Source: Bacillota bacterium
Lineage (GTDB): Bacteria; Bacillota; Clostridia; Tissierellales; Sedimentibacteraceae
DNA: 64,000 bases
Assembly (NCBI GenBank): GCA_023386345.1
Contig: JAEWJT010000004.1
Coordinates: 434,001 to 498,000 of the forward strand
Direction of reading: 5' to 3'
Shown: positions 34,630 to 43,359 of the stretch, piece by piece
How positions within the stretch are numbered: the stretch's first letter is position 1
How the letters are laid out: each line of letters opens with the position of its first letter
Notes under the pieces: model-generated
Told to the model about the DNA's origin: nothing
What the model saw: only the letters and a program-made list of their open reading frames with translations
The model's database searches: none
Position numbers and translations under genes: made by a program

Positions 34630-35499
34630 TTATTTAAAAAGCTTTTCATTATCTTTAAAAAATTCATAGTAAATTTTTATGTTCTCTAACTCATACCAAT
34701 TTTTCACTTTTACAGGAACACTATCTAAATCATAAATTCTAGCACCCTCAATTGATAGTAAAAATGGTGAATGCGTCGCAATAATAAATTGACAATCACA
34801 GTAGTGACTACACTCAAGTATTAGCTTTATAAGCCTAATTTGGAAGATTGGAGATAAGCTGTTTTCAGGCTCATCTAATAAATATAGCTTGCCAGATTCA
34901 AACTGCTTATCAAAATATGATAAAGCAGATTCGCCATTTGAATTCATTTTTATATTACTTCCACCACGCTCTCTTACAAAGGTAGTCATAGTTTTTTGCC
35001 TAGCATCATTTTGCAATTTAAGAGCTTCATATTTATCAAATGAATCGAATTTAACACTTCCAAATTTCGCATCCATAAACGTATTTTTGGCATTCTCTTT
35101 TTTCTTATCAATTTTAATATTATCATGCCTAAGATTAATTACATGATTAAATATATCATCACTGGTTATAATTTTACTTCCTTTTGGTATATCAATTGTA
35201 TATCCATCTTCATCAACAGAATTTTTATGTAAACACATTTTGTTTACGTATTCGCCAAATCTATCACTTGAATTAAAAGGTGTTTCTCTTGGTAAATTTA
35301 ACTTTTCCGCAATCAAATTAAGGAGAGTTGACTTGCCAGAGCCATTTCCCCCATAAAACATAGTTATATCAGAAAAATCAATATCTCTTATCTTTTTAAA
35401 GGGAAAAATACCGTATGGATATACTTTACATTTTAAATGTTCATCCCTTTCTTCCATATCAATGCTTGCAAGCTTAAAACTTTTTAAGTATATAGACAT
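34630..35499 (-). CDS. AAA family (ABC-like/OLD-related) ATPase
   Basis: A 289-aa single-domain P-loop ATPase: Walker A GGNGSGKSTLLNLI near residue 55, ABC-type signature region NSNGESALSYFDKQF, Walker B LYLLDEPENSLSP and the switch TH in FIIATHSPFLLS. This is the AAA_21/RecF-like family of lone ATPases, with no TOPRIM or transporter part. It is the last gene of a minus-strand run headed by a putative LexA-controlled promoter. Roles in such proteins range from DNA repair to antiphage defence; no partner gene is adjacent, so I make no specific claim. Confidence 0.82.
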   Translation of the reverse strand: MSIYLKSFKLASIDMEERDEHLKCKVYPYGIFPFKKIRDIDFSDITMFYGGNGSGKSTLLNLIAEKLNLPRETPFNSSDRFGEYVNKMCLHKNSVDEDGYTIDIPKGSKIITSDDIFNHVINLRHDNIKIDKKKENAKNTFMDAKFGSVKFDSFDKYEALKLQNDARQKTMTTFVRERGGSNIKMNSNGESALSYFDKQFESGKLYLLDEPENSLSPIFQIRLIKLILECSHYCDCQFIIATHSPFLLSIEGARIYDLDSVPVKVKNWYELENIKIYYEFFKDNEKLFK

Positions 35500-35562
35500 A
35501 ATTACCTCCGTAAGATTATTTAGTCTTACATATTTGAAACTTATATATACACAATTTCAATA

Positions 35563-35994
35563 TCATATTTCCATTTCTTCAAGCATATTTATAGCAAGTT
35601 CAATTGCATTTGAACATATATCTTTCTTTTTATCCTGTAATTTTTCAGCTTTTTCTTTGTCTCTAGGATCATATCCAAGTAATTCTTTGCAAAGAAATGA
35701 GTTATTTCTTTTCTTATATTCTTCCATAAAAGCAAGAGTGATTTCGCCACATTTTTCCTTTGCCTTAACATCATCTGGTAAATATTGACCATATTTAAGT
35801 CCAATTATCATAGTAGCTCCAGTTACAGCTCCACATACCTCTCCACAGCGAAGTCCTCCACCAAAGCTACCAGCAAATTTCATTGCGGTTTCTTTATCTA
35901 TGCCATATTTTTCACAACATGCTCCTACTACTGATTGTGCACAATTAAACCCTTTGCTACTTAATTCCTTTGCTTCGTTTATTCTTTCAGACAT
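35563..35994 (-). CDS. C-GCAxxG-C-C family redox protein
   Basis: A 143-aa protein with the defining cysteine pattern: FNCAQSVVGACCEKYG, then GGGLRCGEVCGAVTGA (C-GCAxxG-type), followed by a later Cys-Lys-E-LLGYD. This family is common in anaerobes and is thought to bind metal or act in redox chemistry, but no function is proven. The RBS AAAGGAG lies 13 bases from ATG, rather far. It lies within the minus-strand run of acetyltransferase and Nudix genes. Confidence 0.87.
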   Translation of the reverse strand: MSERINEAKELSSKGFNCAQSVVGACCEKYGIDKETAMKFAGSFGGGLRCGEVCGAVTGATMIIGLKYGQYLPDDVKAKEKCGEITLAFMEEYKKRNNSFLCKELLGYDPRDKEKAEKLQDKKKDICSNAIELAINMLEEMEI

Positions 35995-36033
35995 AATAAA
36001 ACTTAAACTCCTTTTCTATTGTTTATATAGTAA

Positions 36034-36597
36034 TTATAAATAAATCCAATATTGATGTAATGTTTCTACTCCTCCGTCAGATTGAGGTATATTTATCTCT
36101 CTATCAAAAACAGCTCCACATTTAATCATTGTTTTTGCTGAGGCTATATTTGTTTTATCACAATCTATGAGGACTTTGTGTAAGCCTAAGCTTCTGCAAA
36201 ATTCAAGTGCTAGATTAAGCATCTTAGTTGCGTATCCTTTTTTTCTTTCATCTGGTCTTACCGCATAGCCTATGTTGCCGCCATCATCTCTAAGCTCCTC
36301 TGTAAGAGTGTGTCTAACCTGTATTGTACCTATAACTTTATTATCACTTTTTCTAACAGCCACAAAAGTTGATGCAATTGTACCATAAGGTGATAGATTT
36401 TCATCTGAAGCACAAGTATTTACTCTGTCTAGCCATTTATCAAAATCAAAATTATGTAAACTGCAGCTTCCGTTAATGTTATTTTTAACCTTTCCAATCT
36501 TTTCGTTATATTGCATAAAATCTCTCTTATATTCCATTATTTGATTTTCTAAATCCTTACTAGGTCTAAGTAATATTAATTCGTTGTTTTCTATCAT
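36034..36597 (-). CDS. GNAT family N-acetyltransferase
   Basis: 187 aa. Motif A reads NIGYAVRPDERKKGYATKMLNLALEF, followed by GLHKVLIDCDKTNIASAKTMIKCGAVFDRE, close to the YoaA/RimJ-like acetyltransferase pattern. ATG 36597 is supported by GGAGG; a longer frame (9 codons) is not. Substrate unknown. It sits between the C-GCAxxG protein and the Ham1-like gene in a same-strand group. Confidence 0.87.
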   Translation of the reverse strand: MIENNELILLRPSKDLENQIMEYKRDFMQYNEKIGKVKNNINGSCSLHNFDFDKWLDRVNTCASDENLSPYGTIASTFVAVRKSDNKVIGTIQVRHTLTEELRDDGGNIGYAVRPDERKKGYATKMLNLALEFCRSLGLHKVLIDCDKTNIASAKTMIKCGAVFDREINIPQSDGGVETLHQYWIYL

Positions 36598-36676
36598 AAA
36601 AATCCTCCATTTTTTAATTACCATAATATTAATTAAATTGTGTATATTTATATATATTGTTTATATCTCAGAGATT

Positions 36677-37285
36677 TCAAGCTTGTATTAGTATTTTATT
36701 AAAAAATTCAATAAAACCATTGTCTAATGCAATACCATCTACCTCATAGTCATCCATGTCATAGTAATATTTTCCTGTTGGTATATGTAAAGATAAGCTA
36801 TCCAACGGAAATCCCTTAACTCTTTTTTTATGTGGATTTGAAGTGATGATAAAAGGCTCACCCGATAAATTGTCTGCCATAGAATCATAAATGTTACTAT
36901 CATCAATTACTAAACAGATAGCATTTTTATATCTTGCTTTGATATCTCCATATTTTTCAGCTAAATTGCTATAATATCTAATAAGTTCATCATCAGATAA
37001 ATATACACCATTTTTAACTCTTACGTGTATCCCAGGCTGTATCTCATCTGGCAAATTTTCAAAATACAGTCCAGAATCACAGGAAAATACAGGCACATTA
37101 AATTCCTTATAATAAGCCATAGCTTTAATACGTGCATTTTCCAATGGACTATTACCACTCTCCTCCACTTCTGGTACTTTTTTATTTAAGTCATTTAACC
37201 CTATAATTTCAATATTAAGTGAAGAAAGAGTTCTTCTCATAGAAGCAAGCTTGGCTTCATTTTTCGTTCCGTATAAAAACTTCAT
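36677..37285 (-). CDS. RdgB/HAM1 family non-canonical purine NTP pyrophosphatase
   Basis: A 202-aa protein that should hydrolyse ITP, dITP and XTP to monophosphates, keeping deaminated purines out of nucleic acids. Marks: FLYGTKNEAKLASMRR (T/S-x-N-x-K), VEESGNSPLENARIKAMAYYK, SCDSGLYFENLP and FPLDSLS, all in order. It is more divergent than the housekeeping RdgB, so it may be an accessory paralogue. The neighbouring Nudix gene has a related cleaning role, and the operon promoter carries a LexA-type box. Confidence 0.82.
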   Translation of the reverse strand: MKFLYGTKNEAKLASMRRTLSSLNIEIIGLNDLNKKVPEVEESGNSPLENARIKAMAYYKEFNVPVFSCDSGLYFENLPDEIQPGIHVRVKNGVYLSDDELIRYYSNLAEKYGDIKARYKNAICLVIDDSNIYDSMADNLSGEPFIITSNPHKKRVKGFPLDSLSLHIPTGKYYYDMDDYEVDGIALDNGFIEFFNKILIQA

Positions 37286-37417
37286 GTTTTTTTATCCTTT
37301 TTTAGTTTGTTATTTGATATAATGTTTCTATATTTTAATAAGATAAAATAAAGACATCTTTATAAACTTCTAATCTAAATTGATATCATCTTATTAAAAA
37401 AATTAATAAAATATTAA

Positions 37418-37894
37418 CTATTTAATTTCTTTAAACAACCTTGCAGTCCAAAACGACATTCCTTTACGTTTAATATAGAAGTTAAAAATGCTCTCATAAT
37501 CCTTTGTTGCTGTACTTAACACCATTTGTGTTATTTTTTCATCTCTAAGTATGTTTTCTAAATAGTCAAATAGCATTGAACCAACACCGTAATTTCTATA
37601 TTTAGGTGTGACATATATTTCTTCCACCTCAAAATATGGTGTTCCTTCTGGCATAATGCTTTTCATTTTCTTTGATTCAAATACTTTACCAAACAAATAA
37701 CCAATTACAGTATCATCAATATGTGCAACAAAGCATCTGTTTTCATTTATATAATCTAATTCATCAGCATAAAAGCCATATGTACTGTTTCCATTCTCCC
37801 ATTCCTTTGATAATTCAACTACTTCCAGCTTGTCGCTTTCGGTAGCTAGTCGAATATTTATTAATTCTCTTAGAGTATCTCTTTCAATTTCCAT
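37418..37894 (-). CDS. GNAT family N-acetyltransferase
   Basis: 158 aa. Motif A: EEIYVTPKYRNYGVGSMLFDYLENIL, with R-N-Y-G-V-G as the acetyl-CoA pyrophosphate loop. Residues 12-45 (NIRLATESDKLEVVELSKEWE) are a normal GNAT start. The end KRKGMSFWTARLFKEIK is typical for a subgroup of unknown substrate. RBS AAGGAG precedes ATG. Confidence 0.87.
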   Translation of the reverse strand: MEIERDTLRELINIRLATESDKLEVVELSKEWENGNSTYGFYADELDYINENRCFVAHIDDTVIGYLFGKVFESKKMKSIMPEGTPYFEVEEIYVTPKYRNYGVGSMLFDYLENILRDEKITQMVLSTATKDYESIFNFYIKRKGMSFWTARLFKEIK

Positions 37895-37924
37895 ATATTT
37901 ATCTCCTTACACTGCTTGTATACT

Positions 37925-38374
37925 CTATAATAATTTTATATCCCAATTTTTACGATAATAAAACTCACTCATATTTTCATTTATAAAAATCTCATACATT
38001 TTTCTAAAATCATTTGCTAATGGATAATTGTCTATTTCATCTGCTTTTATCCAAAACACATCTCCTTCATCTGAAGATTTTAACTCTCCTTGAAAGCAAT
38101 TCGTTTTATAGAGCAATACAACGTATCTTGCATCTTCACGTGTTTGGAATTGCTTTACGCCGCATAACTTTAAATTACTTACAGTTAAACCTGTTTCCTC
38201 TTTTATCTCACGAATAGTTGATTCTACAAAAGATTCATCTTTTTCAACTTTTCCCCCTGGAAAAGTAATTCCTGGCCAATTTTTATTTAATCTATCTTGT
38301 ACTAAAATATTTATAGTGCCATCAGAACTACTATCATATATCATACACATATTTGCAAATACTGCTTGTTCCAT
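37925..38374 (-). CDS. Nudix hydrolase, 8-oxo-dGTP diphosphatase-like
   Basis: 149 aa. The Nudix box is complete: G-G-K-V-E-K-D-E-S-F-V-E-S-T-I-R-E-I-K-E-E-T-G-L (GX5EX7REUXEEXGU). The protein reads like the MutT/YtkD group, which removes oxidised nucleotides, and ITFPGGKVEKDES agrees with this. TGAGGA supports ATG 38374; a GTG five codons upstream is less likely. It is the second gene of the operon with the LexA-box promoter. Confidence 0.87.
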   Translation of the reverse strand: MEQAVFANMCMIYDSSSDGTINILVQDRLNKNWPGITFPGGKVEKDESFVESTIREIKEETGLTVSNLKLCGVKQFQTREDARYVVLLYKTNCFQGELKSSDEGDVFWIKADEIDNYPLANDFRKMYEIFINENMSEFYYRKNWDIKLL

Positions 38375-38415
38375 AATATAAGTCCTCACATTTTTAATAT
38401 ATTTTTTCGTTTGTA

Positions 38416-38685
38416 TTATTCTCTCTCTATTATCGTAACCCTTATTGTGTAACCGGCTTGCTTTCCGATTTGTTTTCTTATATCTTGTCTTATTCCAATA
38501 ATATGACAGGGAGTTTTCATTCTTACAAGGCTTCCGTCATATTCTGCACCATCAAAGGTTGCATGTACCTTAACTCTACCCTTTCCAAACTCTTCTCTTA
38601 CATCATATGGAAATTCAATATACGCTCCATCAATATCAGGTACTTTCTTTATAACAGCTTCAAATTTATATACTTTTTCGTTCAT
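38416..38685 (-). CDS. DUF1905 domain protein
   Basis: An 89-aa small beta-barrel: YKFEAVIKKVPDIDGAYIEFPYDVREEFGKGRVKVHATFDG, then GSLVRMKTPCHIIGIRQDIRKQIGK, the complete DUF1905 pattern. Family function is unknown; members often occur alone or fused to a bacteriocin-protection (OmdA) domain, which is absent here. First gene of the minus-strand operon; its promoter has a LexA-type box between -35 and -10. Confidence 0.9.
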   Translation of the reverse strand: MNEKVYKFEAVIKKVPDIDGAYIEFPYDVREEFGKGRVKVHATFDGAEYDGSLVRMKTPCHIIGIRQDIRKQIGKQAGYTIRVTIIERE

Positions 38686-38738
38686 AATGTCATCTCCGAT
38701 TAATAAGAAATAATTTTTTTATTATATTTCTGAAATTA

Positions 38739-38767
38739 ATTATATCAGAACAAATGTTTATTTGCAA
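38739..38767 (-). promoter_or_regulatory. Putative LexA-controlled promoter of the DUF1905-Nudix operon
   Basis: On the minus strand TTGCAA (38762-38767) and TATAAT (38739-38744) are exactly 17 bases apart. The spacer holds AAACATTTGTTC, which on the plus strand is GAACAAATGTTT (38748-38759), an 11 of 12 match to the yneA LexA box GAACAAATGTTC. Placement inside the spacer is the same as in the yneA promoter. Confidence 0.7.
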
Positions 38768-38910
38768 TAAAAATAATTCTCACGATTCTATGGTTGTATA
38801 TTCTTCTATATTGTGGTAAAATTCTCTTGTTAATGCTATCGAATAAAATATAGTAGTATCTGATTTTTACACTAGTTGAACAAATTCATATATATTGAGG
38901 AGGTGTTATT

Positions 38911-39483
38911 ATGATGGATAAAACAATTCCATATTATCCAATTATAATGTATAGAAAATCAGGAAGTGAAATTCCTAACCATTTTCTTCCATATGAATAC
39001 AAATTAGATTTATATAAGAACGGCGACGAAAAAGAATGGGTTAGAATTGCATTATCTCTTGGTGAATTTGAGAATGAAAAACAAGGACTAAGCTATTTTG
39101 AATCAGAATTTAAAAACTATGAAGATGAACTTTCTCGTCGTTGCCTTTTTCTTGTAAACCCTGAAGGAGAAAAGATTGGTACATATACAAATTGGTGGGC
39201 ATATACAGGCGTAAGGCGTGACCCATGGATTAAATGGTTTTTATTGTGCCCTGAATATCAAGGTAAAGGATTGGGAAAGAAAGTATTTTATGAAGGCTTA
39301 AGACAGATGATTGCCATTGAAGGTGACCGTGAAATTTATTTACATACACAGACATGGAGTTATAAAGGTATAAATATTTATAGAAAAGCAGGTTTTGTTA
39401 TTGCAACTGTAGATGGGCTTGGCGGATATAAAAATACAGACTATCTAAAAGCAGAGGAAGTGATAAAACCATACTATAGGTAA
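38911..39483 (+). CDS. GNAT family N-acetyltransferase
   Basis: 190 aa. IKWFLLCPEYQGKGLGKKVFYEGLRQM is motif A (QGKGLG); TQTWSYKGINIYRKAGFVIATVDG is the C-terminal block. The N-terminus (IIMYRKSGSEIPNHFLPYEYK) is longer than average. Either of two adjacent ATG codons could serve; GAGGAGG precedes both. It heads a plus-strand run with Nudix, ANT(6)-like and methyltransferase genes. Its upstream region (38864-38905) is repeated before the next gene. Confidence 0.87.
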   Translation: MMDKTIPYYPIIMYRKSGSEIPNHFLPYEYKLDLYKNGDEKEWVRIALSLGEFENEKQGLSYFESEFKNYEDELSRRCLFLVNPEGEKIGTYTNWWAYTGVRRDPWIKWFLLCPEYQGKGLGKKVFYEGLRQMIAIEGDREIYLHTQTWSYKGINIYRKAGFVIATVDGLGGYKNTDYLKAEEVIKPYYR

Positions 39484-39558
39484 TTTTATGAACGAAAGGG
39501 TTTCATAGTATATTTACACTAGATAAACAAATTTATATTATATGAATAGAGGTTGAGT

Positions 39559-39999
39559 ATGCGTTATAAAGCGTTATCGGCAATATTTCCACTAATTTTG
39601 AGAACAGAAATAACTTGCACTCAAATATTATTGCATCGAAGACAAAACACTGGATATGAGGACGGTAAATGGGATATAGCTGGAAGTGGTCATGTTGATG
39701 AAGGCGAAACCGCACGAATGGCTGTTGTTCGTGAATGTAAGGAAGAAATAGGAATAGATGTGAACATTGAGGACTTAATATTTGTACATTTGTCCCACCG
39801 CTTTTTAAAAGACAGAACTTATTATGATCTCTACTTTGTAGTAAATACATATAGCGGTATACCGAGCATTATGGAACCAAATAAATGCTCTGAATTAAGA
39901 TGGTTTAATATTGATAATCTTCCTATAGATATAATTGAGTGTAGGAAACAAGATATTAAAAATTATCTGAATAAAAAAACATATAGTGAAAAGATATAA
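39559..39999 (+). CDS. Nudix hydrolase
   Basis: 146 aa. The Nudix box begins at GSGHVDEGETARMAVVRECKEEIGI (G-H-V-D-E-G-E then REC-KEE-IG), complete except a conservative residue. The start KALSAIFPLILRTEITCTQILLHRRQNTGYEDGKWD resembles Nudix proteins annotated as NUDIX domain-containing acting on ADP-ribose or nucleotides. AGAGG supports ATG 39559 rather than the TTG two codons earlier. Substrate uncertain. Confidence 0.85.
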   Translation: MRYKALSAIFPLILRTEITCTQILLHRRQNTGYEDGKWDIAGSGHVDEGETARMAVVRECKEEIGIDVNIEDLIFVHLSHRFLKDRTYYDLYFVVNTYSGIPSIMEPNKCSELRWFNIDNLPIDIIECRKQDIKNYLNKKTYSEKI

Positions 40000-40034
40000 A
40001 GCTGAAAAAATTTATATTAGGTGGTGAGTCTTAA

Positions 40035-40880
40035 ATGCGAACTGAAAAAGAAATGTTTGACTTAATATTAAATACAGCTAAAAATGATAAAAGAATAATA
40101 GCTGTAACTATGGGCGGGTCTCGGGTAAATAAAAATGCACCAAAAGATATTTTTCAAGATTTTGATATATACTACGTTGTGGATGACATAGATTCATTTA
40201 TATCTGATAACAATTGGATTAATAGATTTGGTGATTTTTTAATATTGGGAAAGCCTGATAGAAATGGTTACTGTCTATATTTGATGCAGTTTAAAGATGG
40301 CAATCGTATTGATTTACATATATATCCAAAAGAATTAGCTCATCGATGTATTCAAAAAAGCTTATCTACTGTATTACTTGATAAAAATAATATTTTTCCA
40401 AAAATTAATGAGGCTACCGACAAAGATTTTTATGTACAAAAACCTACAGCATATGAATTTTCACAAACATGTAATGAGTTCTGGTGGGTATGTCCATATG
40501 TGGCTAAAGGATTATGGAGAGAAGAATTACTATTTGCTTTAGGCTCACTTAATAATATGGCTCGTCCTGTTTTAATGAGAATGTTAGACTGGTATGTAGG
40601 TGTAAATAACGATTTTTTAATATCAACAGGTAAATTTAGTAAATATTTAAGTAAATATTTAAGCCATGATATGTGGGAAACATTACTTTTAACCTATGCA
40701 AATGCTGATACTGAAAATATTTGGGAAGCATTATTCCATATGTGCGCATTATTCAGCAAAATCGCTGTCAATGTTAGTATTAAACTTTCGTATGATTATA
40801 ATTATGAGGATGAAAATAATGTGATTAATTTTCTAAAGCACATAAAAAATCTTCCTAAAGATGCAGCCGATATTTATTAA
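40035..40880 (+). CDS. Aminoglycoside 6-adenylyltransferase, ANT(6)-like
   Basis: A 281-aa nucleotidyltransferase closely patterned on AadE/ANT(6), which adenylates streptomycin at the 6 position. The start MRTEKEMFDLILNTAKNDKRI, the active site GGSRVNKNAPKDIFQDFDIYYV (GS motif and D-x-D-type QDFDIYY), and the blocks EFWWVCPYVAKGLWREELLFA and ENIWEALFHMCALFSK all follow the family order. It appears full length (family about 280-300 aa). No mobile element is near, so it may be intrinsic. Actual resistance is inference. Confidence 0.85.
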   Translation: MRTEKEMFDLILNTAKNDKRIIAVTMGGSRVNKNAPKDIFQDFDIYYVVDDIDSFISDNNWINRFGDFLILGKPDRNGYCLYLMQFKDGNRIDLHIYPKELAHRCIQKSLSTVLLDKNNIFPKINEATDKDFYVQKPTAYEFSQTCNEFWWVCPYVAKGLWREELLFALGSLNNMARPVLMRMLDWYVGVNNDFLISTGKFSKYLSKYLSHDMWETLLLTYANADTENIWEALFHMCALFSKIAVNVSIKLSYDYNYEDENNVINFLKHIKNLPKDAADIY

Positions 40881-40935
40881 TAGGATAATAAAGAAAAGAT
40901 ACAAAAATTTTATATTATTGGAGGTATATATACAT

Positions 40936-41685
40936 ATGCAAGATAAAATTTTAAAACAAAATAAGGAAGCATGGGATGCAATTGCAGACGATTGGTTTGG
41001 TACTACTGCATTACCTACATATGGTGTGTTAATTCCTACTGAAACTGAATTGAATTTGTTTGGGGATGTAAAAGGGAAAAAACTTTTAGATATTGGCTGT
41101 GGTAGTGGACATTCATTAAAATATCATGGAGATAATGGAGCTTCCGAACTATGGGGGCTTGACATTTCAACAAAACAAATAGAAAATGCAGATAGGTTTT
41201 TGCGAGAAAGCGGATATACTCCTAAACTTTTTAACTCCCCTATGGAAATAAACCCTAATATACCTACAGACTATTTTGATATAGTTTATTCAATTTATGC
41301 TATAGGATGGACAGTTGACATAGAAAAGACTTTTAAGCTGATTTCTTCTTATTTAAAGAAAGATGGAATATTCATATTTAGCTGGGATCACCCTTTTATG
41401 TATTGTGTTGATATTGAAGAAGACAAGTTAATTTTTAGCGGTAGCTATTTTGAAAAAGAACCCTTTAACTTTAAAAAAGGTGGAATGAATCTTTCTGCCT
41501 ATAATAGAAGACTTTCAGATTATATCAATCCACTTGCACAAGCAGGTTTTGCGGTTGAAATCTTAATTGAAGAAACAGATAGAGATACTTTAGAAAGAGC
41601 AGGAGAATTTCGTTCAAATTATTATTCACCGATTAAAGCAAGAAAATTCCCTCTTTCATTTGTAATTAAAGCGAGAAAATTATAA
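40936..41685 (+). CDS. Class I SAM-dependent methyltransferase
   Basis: 249 aa. Motif I is KLLDIGCGSGHSLKY, with the acidic loop LWGLDISTKQIENA and a post-motif FDIVYSIYAIGWTVDIEKTFKLISSYLKKDGIFIFSW. The family includes small-molecule methyltransferases, so the substrate is open. I start at ATG 40936, where TTGGAGGT precedes; a longer frame begins inside the ANT(6) gene and is not supported. It follows the ANT(6)-like gene by 55 bases, same strand. Confidence 0.87.
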   Translation: MQDKILKQNKEAWDAIADDWFGTTALPTYGVLIPTETELNLFGDVKGKKLLDIGCGSGHSLKYHGDNGASELWGLDISTKQIENADRFLRESGYTPKLFNSPMEINPNIPTDYFDIVYSIYAIGWTVDIEKTFKLISSYLKKDGIFIFSWDHPFMYCVDIEEDKLIFSGSYFEKEPFNFKKGGMNLSAYNRRLSDYINPLAQAGFAVEILIEETDRDTLERAGEFRSNYYSPIKARKFPLSFVIKARKL

Positions 41686-41776
41686 CCCTATCTAAGTAGT
41701 ACTATTACTATTGATAATATCTGGGTTTTATACTCAGTTAGAAAATTTATATAATGTTTTTAAAGGAGTAAGGATA

Positions 41777-42622
41777 ATGGAATATGCTGTTAAATTAAAT
41801 AATACTGTAACTGGATTTAGTGTTGATAATAAATTTATTGATTGTATCTGCGGTACTAAGGTGATAAAAGCAGATAAATCAACAGGCAATATACTTTTGG
41901 AAACTCAGCTTTTTAAAAAAGAGGGACTTTCAAGAAATTTAATATCAGATAATAAGCAATTAATCATCAAGGATTTTTGTATGTTATATATATTAAACAA
42001 GTCTGATTATTCCGTTATTCAATCCTTGAAGCTTGGAGATGATTTGAGTTCAGATATTTGTGGATTAACAAGTGATGAAAACTATATTTATGCGGCTATC
42101 AGAAATGGTAAAATTACTGTTATTGACAAAAAATCTTTTAATACTAAAATTTATGAAATATCTGAAAACAGTATATGGGACTTGAAAAATTATAAAGATT
42201 ATTTAATTTGTGGTACTGTTGGTGGGAAGCTTCTTATAATTGACAAAAAGGAAATGAAAATAAAAGATATGATGGATATAGGCAAGCAAAACATCGCAAG
42301 CATAGCCATCAATGATAATATTGTCTATACAGCAGGACAGGATAAAAAATTGTGTGAAATTGACTTGCTTGAATCAAAAATAATATTACAAAAAAGAAAT
42401 GTGCATAAAAAGATGTTTGATTGTATCGGAATTTATAGAGATAGTGTTCTTACTGTTTCGCATCCTTGCAACGAAATATCATTTTGGGATAAAAATACAC
42501 TTAATTTGATAAGGACAATCAAAATGCCCTTATCTTTGTGTGGTCGAACATTTATTGAAAATGATTTATTATATATCACTTCACGCAATATTCAAGGTGT
42601 TGCATTAGTTTGCTTGAGCTAG
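41777..42622 (+). CDS. WD40/PQQ-like beta-propeller protein
   Basis: 281 aa with no signal peptide. Repeating blade-like units of about 40 residues end in W/Y-D/K-like turns (for example NYIYAAIRNGKITVIDKKSFNTKIYEI, KDYLICGTVGGKLLIIDKKEMKI, NIVYTAGQDKKLCEIDLLESKI, DSVLTVSHPCNEISFWDKNTLNLIRTIKM), consistent with a six- or seven-bladed propeller. Such a fold usually provides a binding surface; a cytoplasmic partner is unknown. AAAGGAG supports ATG 41777. Last gene of the plus-strand run. Confidence 0.72.
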   Translation: MEYAVKLNNTVTGFSVDNKFIDCICGTKVIKADKSTGNILLETQLFKKEGLSRNLISDNKQLIIKDFCMLYILNKSDYSVIQSLKLGDDLSSDICGLTSDENYIYAAIRNGKITVIDKKSFNTKIYEISENSIWDLKNYKDYLICGTVGGKLLIIDKKEMKIKDMMDIGKQNIASIAINDNIVYTAGQDKKLCEIDLLESKIILQKRNVHKKMFDCIGIYRDSVLTVSHPCNEISFWDKNTLNLIRTIKMPLSLCGRTFIENDLLYITSRNIQGVALVCLS

Positions 42623-42678
42623 TAAACAAAAAGTGTAAATTCTTTAGTTTGTAAATAATACTTTATACTAAAACTATA

Positions 42679-43356
42679 TTATTTAACAATATCTAATAGT
42701 TCATATAAATCATTGATTGTATATGAAGCATTTGAACAATCAAGGTCTTTATTATGATTGTAATAACAAGAGTCGATGCTTGCGTTTATTGCGCCTTGAA
42801 TATCAGAACTAATGCTATCCCCTACCATAATTGTTTTATCTCTTTCAAAGTTTTTAATATTATCAAAGCAATAATTAAAAAAATGGATAGATGGTTTCTC
42901 AAATCCTACTTTATCTGAAATAAATATATCATCAAACAAGTTTAATACACCGGCATTAGTAAGTCGCTGCACTTGTGTTGAATATAGTCCATTAGATGCA
43001 GCATATAATTTTTTACCCATTCTTTTTAATTCTATAAGAGTATCTTTTGCATTTGGAATAAAATCTGAACTTTCATTAAGATGTTGACGAAATTGCTTTT
43101 CAATTTTCTCTCCATCAACCACAATATTATATAGTTTGAAAAATTCACTAAATCTCGTATATAATACAATATCCTTGGTTACTTTTCCTTGTTCTAGTAA
43201 CTTCCAAAGAGATGTGTTTATTTTCTTATATTGGTTTAATATTTCAGAATTATATTTCATAGAGAAAGATTCAATAATTTTTTTAAAACTATTTCTTTCA
43301 GTGGTATCAAAATCCAATATTGTATTGTCTAAATCTAATAAAATAAATTTGTACAT
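42679..43356 (-). CDS. HAD family hydrolase, YjjG/YfnB-type
   Basis: A 225-aa HAD phosphatase: motif I DLDNTILDFD, motif II AASNGLY, motif III K in DKVGFEKPS, motif IV IMVGDSISSDIQGA. The long cap (residues 16-90) places it with YjjG/YfnB, which remove phosphate from non-canonical pyrimidine nucleotides. It starts 3 bases from the end of the preceding YczE-like gene, so the two are co-transcribed. AAAGGAG precedes ATG. Confidence 0.87.
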   Translation of the reverse strand: MYKFILLDLDNTILDFDTTERNSFKKIIESFSMKYNSEILNQYKKINTSLWKLLEQGKVTKDIVLYTRFSEFFKLYNIVVDGEKIEKQFRQHLNESSDFIPNAKDTLIELKRMGKKLYAASNGLYSTQVQRLTNAGVLNLFDDIFISDKVGFEKPSIHFFNYCFDNIKNFERDKTIMVGDSISSDIQGAINASIDSCYYNHNKDLDCSNASYTINDLYELLDIVK

Positions 43357-43359
43357 TTC

